Below, piece by piece: positions 16,626 through 23,820 of a stretch of DNA of 64,000 nucleotides. This DNA is from Clostridiales bacterium (GTDB taxonomy: Bacteria > Bacillota > Clostridia > Saccharofermentanales > Saccharofermentanaceae): positions 1 through 64,000 of the forward strand of contig JAFZPJ010000048.1 of assembly GCA_017550385.1 (NCBI GenBank), written 5' to 3'. The first letter of the stretch is position 1. Every line of letters starts with the position of its first letter. Both the position numbers and the translations under genes were made by a program. The notes below the pieces were generated by a model. It did no database searches. It was not told the origin of the DNA and saw only the letters and a list, made by a program, of their open reading frames with translations.

Positions 16626-17577
16626 GTCCGTTCTCACCTCCTGTTTCCTTATCCCGCTTGTTATATGCGTTTACGATCCTCTGTACGAGGCTGTTACGAA
16701 CGATATCCGTATCGGAAAGGTTAACTATGCTGATGCCTTCAACATCTTCAAGAACGGAAACACAGTCTGCAAGACCGCTCTTAACGCCTCTCGGGAGGTC
16801 TATCTGAGTGTAATCACCGCAGACACAAGCCTTGCAGTTGAGTCCTAGTCTTGTAAGGAACATCTTCATCTGTTCTGAAGTAGTATTCTGTGCCTCATCA
16901 AGAAGAACGAAACAGTCATCGAGATTCCTTCCTCGCATGAATGCCAAGGGTGATACCTCTATAAGACCCTTTTCATAGTATCTGTCAAAAAGTTCCTGGC
17001 CCAGAAGCACTTCGAGCGCATCATAGATAGGCCTCATGTAGGGATTGACCTTCTCTTCTATGTCACCCGGAAGGAAACCCAGTCTCTCTCCTGCTTCAAT
17101 GGCGGGTCTTGTAAGGATGATCCTTGATACTTCCCTGTTCCTGAAAGCCTTTACCGCCATGGCAACACCGAGGAAAGTCTTGCCGGTGCCTGCAGGACCT
17201 GAACAGATGACCAGCTCTGATCTTCTAAGAGCATCAATATAGAATTGCTGACCTAATGTCTTGGCTTTTACGGGACGGCCTGTGGGAGTCATATAGAAGA
17301 CTTCATCGCCCATGCTAATGAATTCTTCGACCTTTCCGCAGGAAGCAAGATAGATAACATAATCAACAAAACGGGCATCGATATCTTCCTTCTGAGAGAA
17401 CATTACCAATGCTTCAATGCATTCGCGGGCTCTGAGCCTCTTAAGACCGTCATCGCCGTCGATTACAATACTGCTGCCGTCGACTTCCAGAGTAACGTCA
17501 AGCTTACGTGATATCCTGTCAAAATAATTAACTACTGCCAGATCTGCAGAATTAAGATTATCGATTCTCTCGCTCAT
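16618..17577 (-). CDS. phoH: PhoH-family ATPase
   Basis: The 319-residue product is a PhoH/YbeZ-type protein: an N-terminal KH-like RNA-binding region, then a superfamily 1-like ATPase with Walker A GPAGTGKT (127-134), LTRPAIEAGERLGFLPGD and Walker B VLLDEAQNTT. In bacteria PhoH-like proteins work with YbeY in rRNA processing, which fits the gene order. The ATG at 17577 is preferred, having AAGAGGGG seven bases upstream; the frame is open further to 17625. It follows rluD in the operon after 59 bases with no terminator. Confidence 0.95.
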   Translation of the reverse strand: MSERIDNLNSADLAVVNYFDRISRKLDVTLEVDGSSIVIDGDDGLKRLRARECIEALVMFSQKEDIDARFVDYVIYLASCGKVEEFISMGDEVFYMTPTGRPVKAKTLGQQFYIDALRRSELVICSGPAGTGKTFLGVAMAVKAFRNREVSRIILTRPAIEAGERLGFLPGDIEEKVNPYMRPIYDALEVLLGQELFDRYYEKGLIEVSPLAFMRGRNLDDCFVLLDEAQNTTSEQMKMFLTRLGLNCKACVCGDYTQIDLPRGVKSGLADCVSVLEDVEGISIVNLSDTDIVRNSLVQRIVNAYNKRDKETGGENGHE

Positions 17578-17636
17578 TAAAGCCCCTCTTCTAATAATAA
17601 TAAAATTATCAGATACTTGGACCAAATCGTCAATCT

Positions 17637-18548
17637 TTAAATCTTATGAAGGTTGTTGAGCAGTTCTTGATAATAATCGGGTACATCAGCCTCAAAATGC
17701 ATCAGTTCGCCTGTTCCGGGATGTGTGAAAGTGATCGAACAGCTGTGAAGAGCCTGCCCTACAAGCCCGAATTTCTTGCGTTTACCTGCATATACGGGAT
17801 CTCCGCAGACGGGATGACCGATATAAGACATATGCACCCTGATCTGGTGCGTTCTGCCTGTCTCGAGCTTAAGCCTGAGGTCCGTAGCCTCTGCATATCT
17901 CTGTATGACCTCGAAATGTGTTACGGAAGGCTTGCCTCCGGCAACAACGGCCATCTTCCTCCTGTCTTTGTCAGACCTTCCGATGGGGGCGTTGACCGTT
18001 CCTCTGTCCGGAGATACTACTCCATATACTACAGCTCTGTATTCGCGGATGATCTCATGCCTTGAGAGCATATCTGCCAGCTTGATATGTGTATCGTTAT
18101 TCTTGCAGGCTATCATAAGACCCGAAGTATCTTTATCTATCCTATGGACGATCCCGGGTCTGATGACACCGTTTATATCAGACAGCTCATCGCCGCAATG
18201 AGACAGGAGAGCGTTTACCAATGTCCCGTCATGATGTCCTGCCGCAGGATGAACTACCAGACCCTGAGGTTTATTGATGATGATAAGATCAGAATCTTCA
18301 TAAACGATATCAAGAGGTATGTCCTGAGCAACATTCTCGGTAGATACAGGTTCGGGAATATCAGCTTTAATCACATCTCCTGCTTCGAGCTTGAGCCCTG
18401 ACTTCTTGGCGGTGACGCCATTTACTTCTACCTTACCGTCTTTGATGAGCTGGTTGAAGAAAGATCTTGAATAATCATCACAGTTAGAAGAGATGAATAC
18501 ATCCAGTCTCTCCCCTTCGTTCTCACATGTAAGGATCAGTTCAGGCAT
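17637..18548 (-). CDS. rluD: RluA-family 23S rRNA pseudouridine synthase (RluD-like)
   Basis: At 303 residues this protein has an S4 RNA-binding domain (about 11-60, with GERLDVFIS and GKVEVNG) and a pseudouridine synthase domain with the catalytic motif HRIDKDTSG and the later LETGRTHQIRVHM. The family converts uridine to pseudouridine in 23S rRNA, with helix 69 the usual target of RluD. Assignment to RluD rather than another RluA paralogue rests on the S4 domain and the position after lspA. The start overlaps the lspA stop by eight bases. Confidence 0.93.
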   Translation of the reverse strand: MPELILTCENEGERLDVFISSNCDDYSRSFFNQLIKDGKVEVNGVTAKKSGLKLEAGDVIKADIPEPVSTENVAQDIPLDIVYEDSDLIIINKPQGLVVHPAAGHHDGTLVNALLSHCGDELSDINGVIRPGIVHRIDKDTSGLMIACKNNDTHIKLADMLSRHEIIREYRAVVYGVVSPDRGTVNAPIGRSDKDRRKMAVVAGGKPSVTHFEVIQRYAEATDLRLKLETGRTHQIRVHMSYIGHPVCGDPVYAGKRKKFGLVGQALHSCSITFTHPGTGELMHFEADVPDYYQELLNNLHKI

Positions 18549-19086
18549 TTCTCTTAAAGATTCCCCTCACAGCATTCCAGAAATTATCGAACTCGCTCTT
18601 GCCGAAGAGTATGACCAAAACAAACAGGATTGTACCTACAACGGCGCAGATATCAGCAAAATTGAAGATCGGAAAAGTATAAGTGCCAAAATCAAACCTG
18701 AGAAAATCGATGACATACTTAAGCGCAAATCTGTCGATAAGATTGCCGTAAGCGCCACCGGAAATTAGACACAGAGATACGGACATTGCCATCAATCTGT
18801 TATGAACAGCAACAAACATTAAAAGGAAGATAACTGTTCCTATAAGTAGCGAGACTCCGGAGAGAACGTAGATGCCCCAAGGCTTGTCTGCAAGGAAGCT
18901 GAAAGCACTTCCGGTATTAACACAATAGAATAACGAGAAGAAGCCGGGGATAATATCGATCTGTTGATACAGATCCATATTGAATGTAACAGCTCTTTTA
19001 ATGAACTGATCGGCAATTATCAGTAATATCGTCAGGAATGCAAAAAAAGACTTCCATGCCAATGTATTAGACTTATTCTTACTCAT
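18541..19086 (-). CDS. lspA: Lipoprotein signal peptidase LspA
   Basis: The 181-residue membrane protein has four membrane helices and the two aspartate motifs of signal peptidase II: GGAYGNLIDR and FPIFNFADICAVVG. The NTGSAFSFL loop is also typical. It removes the signal peptide from lipid-modified prolipoproteins. The chosen ATG (19086) gives a normal length and lies eight bases inside the end of ymdB; the frame is open to 19149. Position next to rluD is common in Firmicutes. Confidence 0.95.
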   Translation of the reverse strand: MSKNKSNTLAWKSFFAFLTILLIIADQFIKRAVTFNMDLYQQIDIIPGFFSLFYCVNTGSAFSFLADKPWGIYVLSGVSLLIGTVIFLLMFVAVHNRLMAMSVSLCLISGGAYGNLIDRFALKYVIDFLRFDFGTYTFPIFNFADICAVVGTILFVLVILFGKSEFDNFWNAVRGIFKRNA

Positions 19087-19873
19087 ATTCACAAAAACGC
19101 TTAATGCTAAGGCATCTCCCTGTATTATTCGTCTCAAAGATAATACCACAAATTACGGCAGGTCCGTCTGCGGGTTCATATCTGCAAGGAAGCTTTTTGA
19201 CTATCCTTGTATAAGAGCATTCGATCTTCATACCGAGCACGGAATCAACGGCTCCGGTCATACCTGCATCCGTAATATATCCTGTTCCTCCGGAAAGGAT
19301 CCTCTCATCGGCAGTCTGTATGTGTGTATGCGTGCCTGCAACACAGGTTGCTTTACCGTCGAGGTAATATCCCATCAACTGTTTCTCAGAAGTTGCTTCG
19401 GCATGGAAATCAACAAATACAGAAGTGCACCCCTTGTCCTTCAGTATGCTTATCAGTTCATCTGCCTTGGTAAATGGGCTGTCAGGAACAGGCATCATCT
19501 CGATCTGTCCGAGAAGGTTGATAATGCCGAGCTTCTCATTACCCTTCTCGATAATGATATAGTCCTGACCTCTCCAAGAAGGAGTAAGATTTGCAGGGCG
19601 TACGACACACTTAAGATCACCTACCTCAGTCATAAAATTACTGTTTGAGAACGTGTGATTTCCAAGGGTAACTGCGTCAGCACCTAATGATTCCAGCTCT
19701 TTGACTATCTTTGAAGTAACACCAAGACCGTGTGCGCTGTTCTCTGCATTGATAATGCAGCAGTCTATGGAATTATTCCTTAATATGTCAGGCAGCAGCG
19801 ATCTGACCGCTCTCCTGCCCGCATTTCCGACGATATCGCCAATAAAACAGATCTTCAAATTAATATCCGCCAA
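19079..19873 (-). CDS. ymdB: YmdB-type metallophosphoesterase
   Basis: The 264-residue product carries the calcineurin-like metal-binding motifs of this family: FIGDIVGNAGRRA, NAENSAHGLG, GNHTFSN, FVDFHAEATSEK and AGTHTHIQTAD. B. subtilis YmdB hydrolyses 2',3'-cyclic nucleotides and affects biofilm gene expression. The start is uncertain: the frame begins at a TTG (19873) with a poor ribosome site and a second TTG is at 19858, nearer the usual N-terminus. It heads the operon ymdB-lspA-rluD-phoH-pgpH-ybeY/era-recO. Confidence 0.92.
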   Translation of the reverse strand: MADINLKICFIGDIVGNAGRRAVRSLLPDILRNNSIDCCIINAENSAHGLGVTSKIVKELESLGADAVTLGNHTFSNSNFMTEVGDLKCVVRPANLTPSWRGQDYIIIEKGNEKLGIINLLGQIEMMPVPDSPFTKADELISILKDKGCTSVFVDFHAEATSEKQLMGYYLDGKATCVAGTHTHIQTADERILSGGTGYITDAGMTGAVDSVLGMKIECSYTRIVKKLPCRYEPADGPAVICGIIFETNNTGRCLSIKRFCEYE

Positions 19874-19933
19874 TCTAAGCAGCCTAGCTGCATAAGAAGA
19901 TTAACATAATGAAGCACGGAATTCCAATGTAAC

Positions 19934-19960
19934 AATGCCGGCACATATGGTACCGGCATT
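19934..19960 (-). terminator. Hairpin after recX, possible weak terminator
   Basis: AATGCCGG and CCGGCATT form an 8-bp stem with an 11-base loop 26 bases after the recX stop. The downstream tail is only GTTACATTG, so it may be a processing or weak termination site rather than a strong intrinsic terminator. The rest of the 19874-19985 gap has a possible promoter region for ymdB but no clear consensus. Confidence 0.45.
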
Positions 19961-19985
19961 GCTATATCCAACAAGATTATAGGAT

Positions 19986-20438
19986 TCAAATTTGATCTTC
20001 CTTCCAAAGAGAATAGGCTTTAAGCGAACTCTCCATGGAATAACCGCGAAGCTTAGCAAGCTTCAGGAATTCATTCTTATCTTCATCGGCAGAATTAAAG
20101 CATTCATCAAACAGAAGCTTACAGGTTGTAACGTCATCATCAAGCGAAGATACGATCTCTTCGGCGATAGATTCCTTGATCCCGGCCTGAAAAAGTCTGT
20201 TCAATATGTAATTCCTGCTCTCCTGCTTCTTCCCGGACCTGGCTGTAAGAACCTTACGTGCGGCTCTTCTGTCATCAATGTAACCTCTGTCTACAAGTTC
20301 AGCCACAGCGGCATAAGATATATCATCCGGAAAGCCCTTGGTCAGTAAGTAGGAAATGATCTTGCCGGATGAGTATATCCCGGTGCCAATGTGGTTTATA
20401 GCGCAGGAAACTGCTGAAGATACAGAATTATCAGACAT
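19986..20438 (-). CDS. recX: Regulatory protein RecX
   Basis: The 150-residue protein has the helical-repeat pattern of RecX ([18 protein letters not shown], followed by [16 protein letters not shown]). RecX modulates RecA filaments. Its ATG lies eight bases inside the 3' end of recA, the usual recA-recX linkage, so it is co-transcribed and SOS-induced with recA. Confidence 0.92.
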   Translation of the reverse strand: MSDNSVSSAVSCAINHIGTGIYSSGKIISYLLTKGFPDDISYAAVAELVDRGYIDDRRAARKVLTARSGKKQESRNYILNRLFQAGIKESIAEEIVSSLDDDVTTCKLLFDECFNSADEDKNEFLKLAKLRGYSMESSLKAYSLWKEDQI

Positions 20439-21561
20439 CGATACCTAAGATATCGTCATCAGCTTCTTCGACTGCGCCCTCTGCGACAGTTGCTGAAGCC
20501 TGAACTTCGTCATCGCCCTCGTCATCTGCGGGCATGTATGATTCTCTTACCTTTGTCTCGATCTCAGTCATGACTTCAGGATGCTCGATAAGAAACTGCT
20601 TTGCAGCATCTCTGCCCTGAGCAATCTTATTACCGTTATACGAGAACCACGATCCGCTCTTATCAACGATATTGTTAGTTACAGCGAGATCAAGGATGCA
20701 TCCTTCGTTAGAGATTCCGTGACCGTAGAGAATATCGAATTCCGCCTCCTTAAGCGGCGGAGCGACCTTATTCTTAACAACTCTTACTCTTGTGTGGTTA
20801 CCGATAACATCAGTGCCGTTCCTCAGTGTCTCTACTCTTCTTACATCAAGTCTTACAGATGCATAGAACTTAAGTGCGCGTCCGCCGGGTGTAGTCTCGG
20901 GGTTACCGAACATTACACCGACCTTCTCACGGAGCTGATTGATGAAGATGCAGATACAGTTAGACTTAGATACTACAGGTGCAAGCTTCCTCAAAGCCTG
21001 GCTCATGAGTCTTGCTTGAAGACCAACATGCGAATCTCCCATCTCACCGTCGATCTCTGCCTTAGGAACAAGAGCTGCAACTGAGTCGATTACAACTACA
21101 TCGATGCATCCTGACCTTACGAGAGTCTCACAGATCTCAAGTGCCTGCTCACCTGTGTCAGGCTGTGAAAGGAGAAGATTATCAACATCTACACCGATAT
21201 TGCCGGCATATACTGCATCCAGAGCATGTTCTGCATCGATAAATGCACATGTGCCTCCCATCTTCTGAGCTTCAGCTACACAGTGAAGAGCCACTGTAGT
21301 CTTACCTGATGATTCGGGTCCATAGATCTCAATGATCCTTCCTCTGGGAAGTCCGCCGATACCGAGAGCAATATCAAGTGTCAGCGCTCCGGTCGGAACT
21401 GTATCAATATCTACCTGAGTACGGTCACCCATTCTCATTACAGCACCCTGACCGAACTGCTTCTCGATCTGGGCCATTGCTGCTTCAAGAGCCTTCTTAC
21501 GCTCACTCTGATCCTGAACCTGGGAAACTGCACTCTTACCGGCATTCTTACTCTTTGCCAT
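20431..21561 (-). CDS. recA: Recombinase RecA
   Basis: The 376-residue protein contains the RecA core: Walker [28 protein letters not shown], the [28 protein letters not shown] loops L1/L2 region, and an acidic C-terminal tail. It catalyses strand exchange and triggers LexA self-cleavage. The ATG at 21561 is preceded by GGAGG at six bases. It has a near-consensus promoter and a LexA box, described separately, and recX overlaps its 3' end. Confidence 0.98.
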   Translation of the reverse strand: MAKSKNAGKSAVSQVQDQSERKKALEAAMAQIEKQFGQGAVMRMGDRTQVDIDTVPTGALTLDIALGIGGLPRGRIIEIYGPESSGKTTVALHCVAEAQKMGGTCAFIDAEHALDAVYAGNIGVDVDNLLLSQPDTGEQALEICETLVRSGCIDVVVIDSVAALVPKAEIDGEMGDSHVGLQARLMSQALRKLAPVVSKSNCICIFINQLREKVGVMFGNPETTPGGRALKFYASVRLDVRRVETLRNGTDVIGNHTRVRVVKNKVAPPLKEAEFDILYGHGISNEGCILDLAVTNNIVDKSGSWFSYNGNKIAQGRDAAKQFLIEHPEVMTEIETKVRESYMPADDEGDDEVQASATVAEGAVEEADDDILGIDV

Positions 21562-21584
21562 AATTACCTCCAAAATACGGGTTA

Positions 21585-21596
21585 GAACATTTGTTC
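21585..21596 (-). promoter_or_regulatory. LexA (SOS) operator of recA
   Basis: GAAC-ATTT-GTTC is a perfect Gram-positive LexA/DinR core and is flanked by A/T so that 14 bases are palindromic. It lies between the -10 element and the start codon of recA, where LexA would block transcription. Confidence 0.88.
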
Positions 21597-21612
21597 TGAT
21601 ATTTATGAATTC

Positions 21613-21641
21613 ATTGTATTGTTATGATACATCTTTGTCAA
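21613..21641 (-). promoter_or_regulatory. recA promoter
   Basis: TTGACA (21641-21636) and TACAAT (21618-21613) are separated by exactly 17 bases. Predicted start is near 21606, so the LexA box covers about +10 to +21. Confidence 0.85.
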
Positions 21642-21653
21642 CCGAAAATATCA

Positions 21654-21679
21654 GACAAAAACCGACAAAAACCGACAAA
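21654..21679. repeat. Short tandem repeat upstream of the recA -35 region
   Basis: Plus-strand ACAAAAACCG occurs twice in tandem and is followed by ACAAACG, about 12-40 bases upstream of the recA -35. It could be an UP-like element, a protein site, or chance. Confidence 0.5.
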
Positions 21680-21689
21680 CGCTCAAATC

Positions 21690-21706
21690 AGTACCATTAA
21701 AGGTAC
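21690..21706 (-). terminator. Weak hairpin after murJ
   Basis: AGTACC and GGTACT pair around TTTAAT ten bases after the murJ stop, with only GATTT following. It may end the proC-murJ transcript before the recA promoter, but evidence is weak. Confidence 0.3.
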
Positions 21707-21716
21707 TTTGTGGCAC

Positions 21717-23330
21717 TTATTCGCTCTCTTCAGCCTTCTTATGAGAACGCTTGATGAACTTGGATCTGATCTTATCTATCCAGAAAGTTGCTTCGTCCAT
21801 CTTAAGTGCCAGCCCCATTCCGAAGTATATGAACAGACATGCAATGCCTTTTATACCGATGATGGCAAGCTGTGTTATCTTCCCGCCTTGTGCAGGCAAG
21901 AACATATCGATTATAAAAACGTGCACGAAGGCAACGATTGCGCAGACTACGCTCTTTATGAGCATTGGGATCATCTTTTTGGGTGCAAGTTCTTTGTTAG
22001 TGCAATAGATGAACAACAGGAAAACCATCTGAAGGAAATTGGTAAGTGAATATGCTGCAGACAGAGACAAAGGACCCATTCCGAGCTTAATAAATGTCCA
22101 GCAGAATAAAGGATTAAGGAGCATGCCTACAAAACTTGACCAGAAAGGAACTCGCGTCTTTCCTATCGCATAGAACGCATGATTGATGATATGGATTACT
22201 GATGCGGTAATGATAGCCGTAACGAATCCCTTGAGGAAGACCGAAGCAGTCTGAGCGTTAGTATCAGTATAACTTGATGTCCACTGATAGATGGCTTTGA
22301 CGACATCCAGACTCTCGAGCCAGATGAATAACGAAGCAGGTATCATAATGAACATTGAAGTCTTAAGGCTTCTGGAGAGAAGCGCAGAAGCTTCCTTATA
22401 CTTCTTAGACTCATTAAGGCCAGCAAGTTCAGGAGTCATTACTGTACTTATAGCAACCGTAAATATACCGTATGGTATCTGCCAGATAGTTGAAGCATTA
22501 CGGAAACCGTAAATGCTGCCGGAATCGAATTTACCCGCAAAGTAATTAAGTATTACGACATTAACCTGAACGATCGATGAAGAAAACAATATGGGTATTG
22601 CCCTTCTCAAGAGCTTTTTGAATTCTTTATCAAAGGGATCGAAGTTGAACTTGAAATGCTTCAGTTTGTCGAATCCCATGAAATACTGGAATAGGAAGTA
22701 GATTATTGCTGAAACAAGGATTCCGCCCGTAGTCATATATAGCTTCTCGGGTGAACTTCCGGCAAAGAATACAAGTGATAACAGAACACAGACATTATAG
22801 ATCGTCGGTCCGAAGGATGTTGCCGTAAACCTCTTATAAGAATTCATAATACCGATACAAAGCGCTGCCAGCATTATGAAGAATATCTGCGGGAAGAGTA
22901 ATTTGGAGGCGTTGGCGGCAAGTTCTAATGTCTGCGGGTCTATACCGTTCTCTCCGCTGTGACCCATTGCATAAAGAGAATATATCGGCTTGGAATACCA
23001 CGTACCTATACCGCAGGCGATCATCATGACAACGGAGATAACCGATATAAAGATACTTACTGTCTTGATACCGCGCTTCTCCTCTCCTACTGATATTGCT
23101 CCGGACATATAAGGTGCGACTGTGGAGAATATAGCGCCGCCGACCAGAAGGTTATAGAACAGATCAGGAATTGTAAAAGCAAGCGTAAACGCATCTCTGT
23201 ACAGATCCTGATCGAATTTGATGCCTACAAGGATGTCTCTAAGGAATCCGGATCCTTTGGTGAACAGAAGACCGACCATAACAATGATCGTCGAGAATAT
23301 CATATTTCCTGCAGTCTTCTTGGTCTTCAT
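21717..23330 (-). CDS. murJ: Lipid II flippase MurJ
   Basis: At 537 residues with about 14 membrane helices, this protein matches the MviN/MurJ branch of the MOP superfamily (KGSGFLRDILVGIKFD near the N-terminus, FTIPDLFYNLLVGGAIFSTVAP, RAIPILFSSSIVQVN). It moves lipid II across the membrane for peptidoglycan synthesis. It follows pncC after four bases as the last gene of the proC-rnhA-nudix-ftsK-pncC-murJ run. The C-terminal tail is basic and cytoplasmic. Confidence 0.93.
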   Translation of the reverse strand: MKTKKTAGNMIFSTIIVMVGLLFTKGSGFLRDILVGIKFDQDLYRDAFTLAFTIPDLFYNLLVGGAIFSTVAPYMSGAISVGEEKRGIKTVSIFISVISVVMMIACGIGTWYSKPIYSLYAMGHSGENGIDPQTLELAANASKLLFPQIFFIMLAALCIGIMNSYKRFTATSFGPTIYNVCVLLSLVFFAGSSPEKLYMTTGGILVSAIIYFLFQYFMGFDKLKHFKFNFDPFDKEFKKLLRRAIPILFSSSIVQVNVVILNYFAGKFDSGSIYGFRNASTIWQIPYGIFTVAISTVMTPELAGLNESKKYKEASALLSRSLKTSMFIMIPASLFIWLESLDVVKAIYQWTSSYTDTNAQTASVFLKGFVTAIITASVIHIINHAFYAIGKTRVPFWSSFVGMLLNPLFCWTFIKLGMGPLSLSAAYSLTNFLQMVFLLFIYCTNKELAPKKMIPMLIKSVVCAIVAFVHVFIIDMFLPAQGGKITQLAIIGIKGIACLFIYFGMGLALKMDEATFWIDKIRSKFIKRSHKKAEESE

Positions 23331-23334
23331 CTGT

Positions 23335-23820
23335 TTATGCCCCGACCGTTTCGATTATCTTTTTAAATGCTTCTGCAGCAGTCTGATGCCTTATCTCATC
23401 ACGTGTTCCGGTAAGATCGAGCCTTACAGAAGAGACTTCTCCTCTGTTATATATGCCCATAAATACCGTGCCGACCGGCTTGCCGGGCATATCTCCGCCG
23501 GGTCCTGCGATACCTGTAACTGAGATCGCAATGTCGGCAGACAGTATCTTGGCAGCACCTGAAGCCATTTGTTCAGAACATTCATAAGATACTTCAGTGT
23601 TCTCGGCAATAACATCAGGATCCACACCGAGAACTCTGATCTTTACATCATTTACATAAGAAACGACCGAACCGTTGAATACGGAAGAAGCGCCCGGAAC
23701 ATCAACTATGCCGGATGAGATCATCCCGCCGGTCAGACTCTCGGCAAAACAGAGCTTGAGGTTATTCTGCTTAAGTAAAGCGACTGCTTGTGCAGCGAGT
23801 TCACTATTACATTCCGCCAT
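23335..23820 (-). CDS. pncC: CinA-family nicotinamide-nucleotide amidohydrolase (PncC)
   Basis: The 161-residue protein corresponds to the stand-alone CinA C-terminal domain, with FAESLTGGMISSGIVDVPGAS, the conserved SYxNxxK (SYVNDVK), and VTGIAGPGGDMPGKPVGTV. It deamidates nicotinamide mononucleotide in NAD salvage. The ATG at 23820 has AAGGGTGAAGAG just upstream and lies 14 bases inside ftsK; a longer frame starts at 23847. No full-length cinA (with the MoaB-like N-terminal domain) is present here. Confidence 0.93.
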   Translation of the reverse strand: MAECNSELAAQAVALLKQNNLKLCFAESLTGGMISSGIVDVPGASSVFNGSVVSYVNDVKIRVLGVDPDVIAENTEVSYECSEQMASGAAKILSADIAISVTGIAGPGGDMPGKPVGTVFMGIYNRGEVSSVRLDLTGTRDEIRHQTAAEAFKKIIETVGA

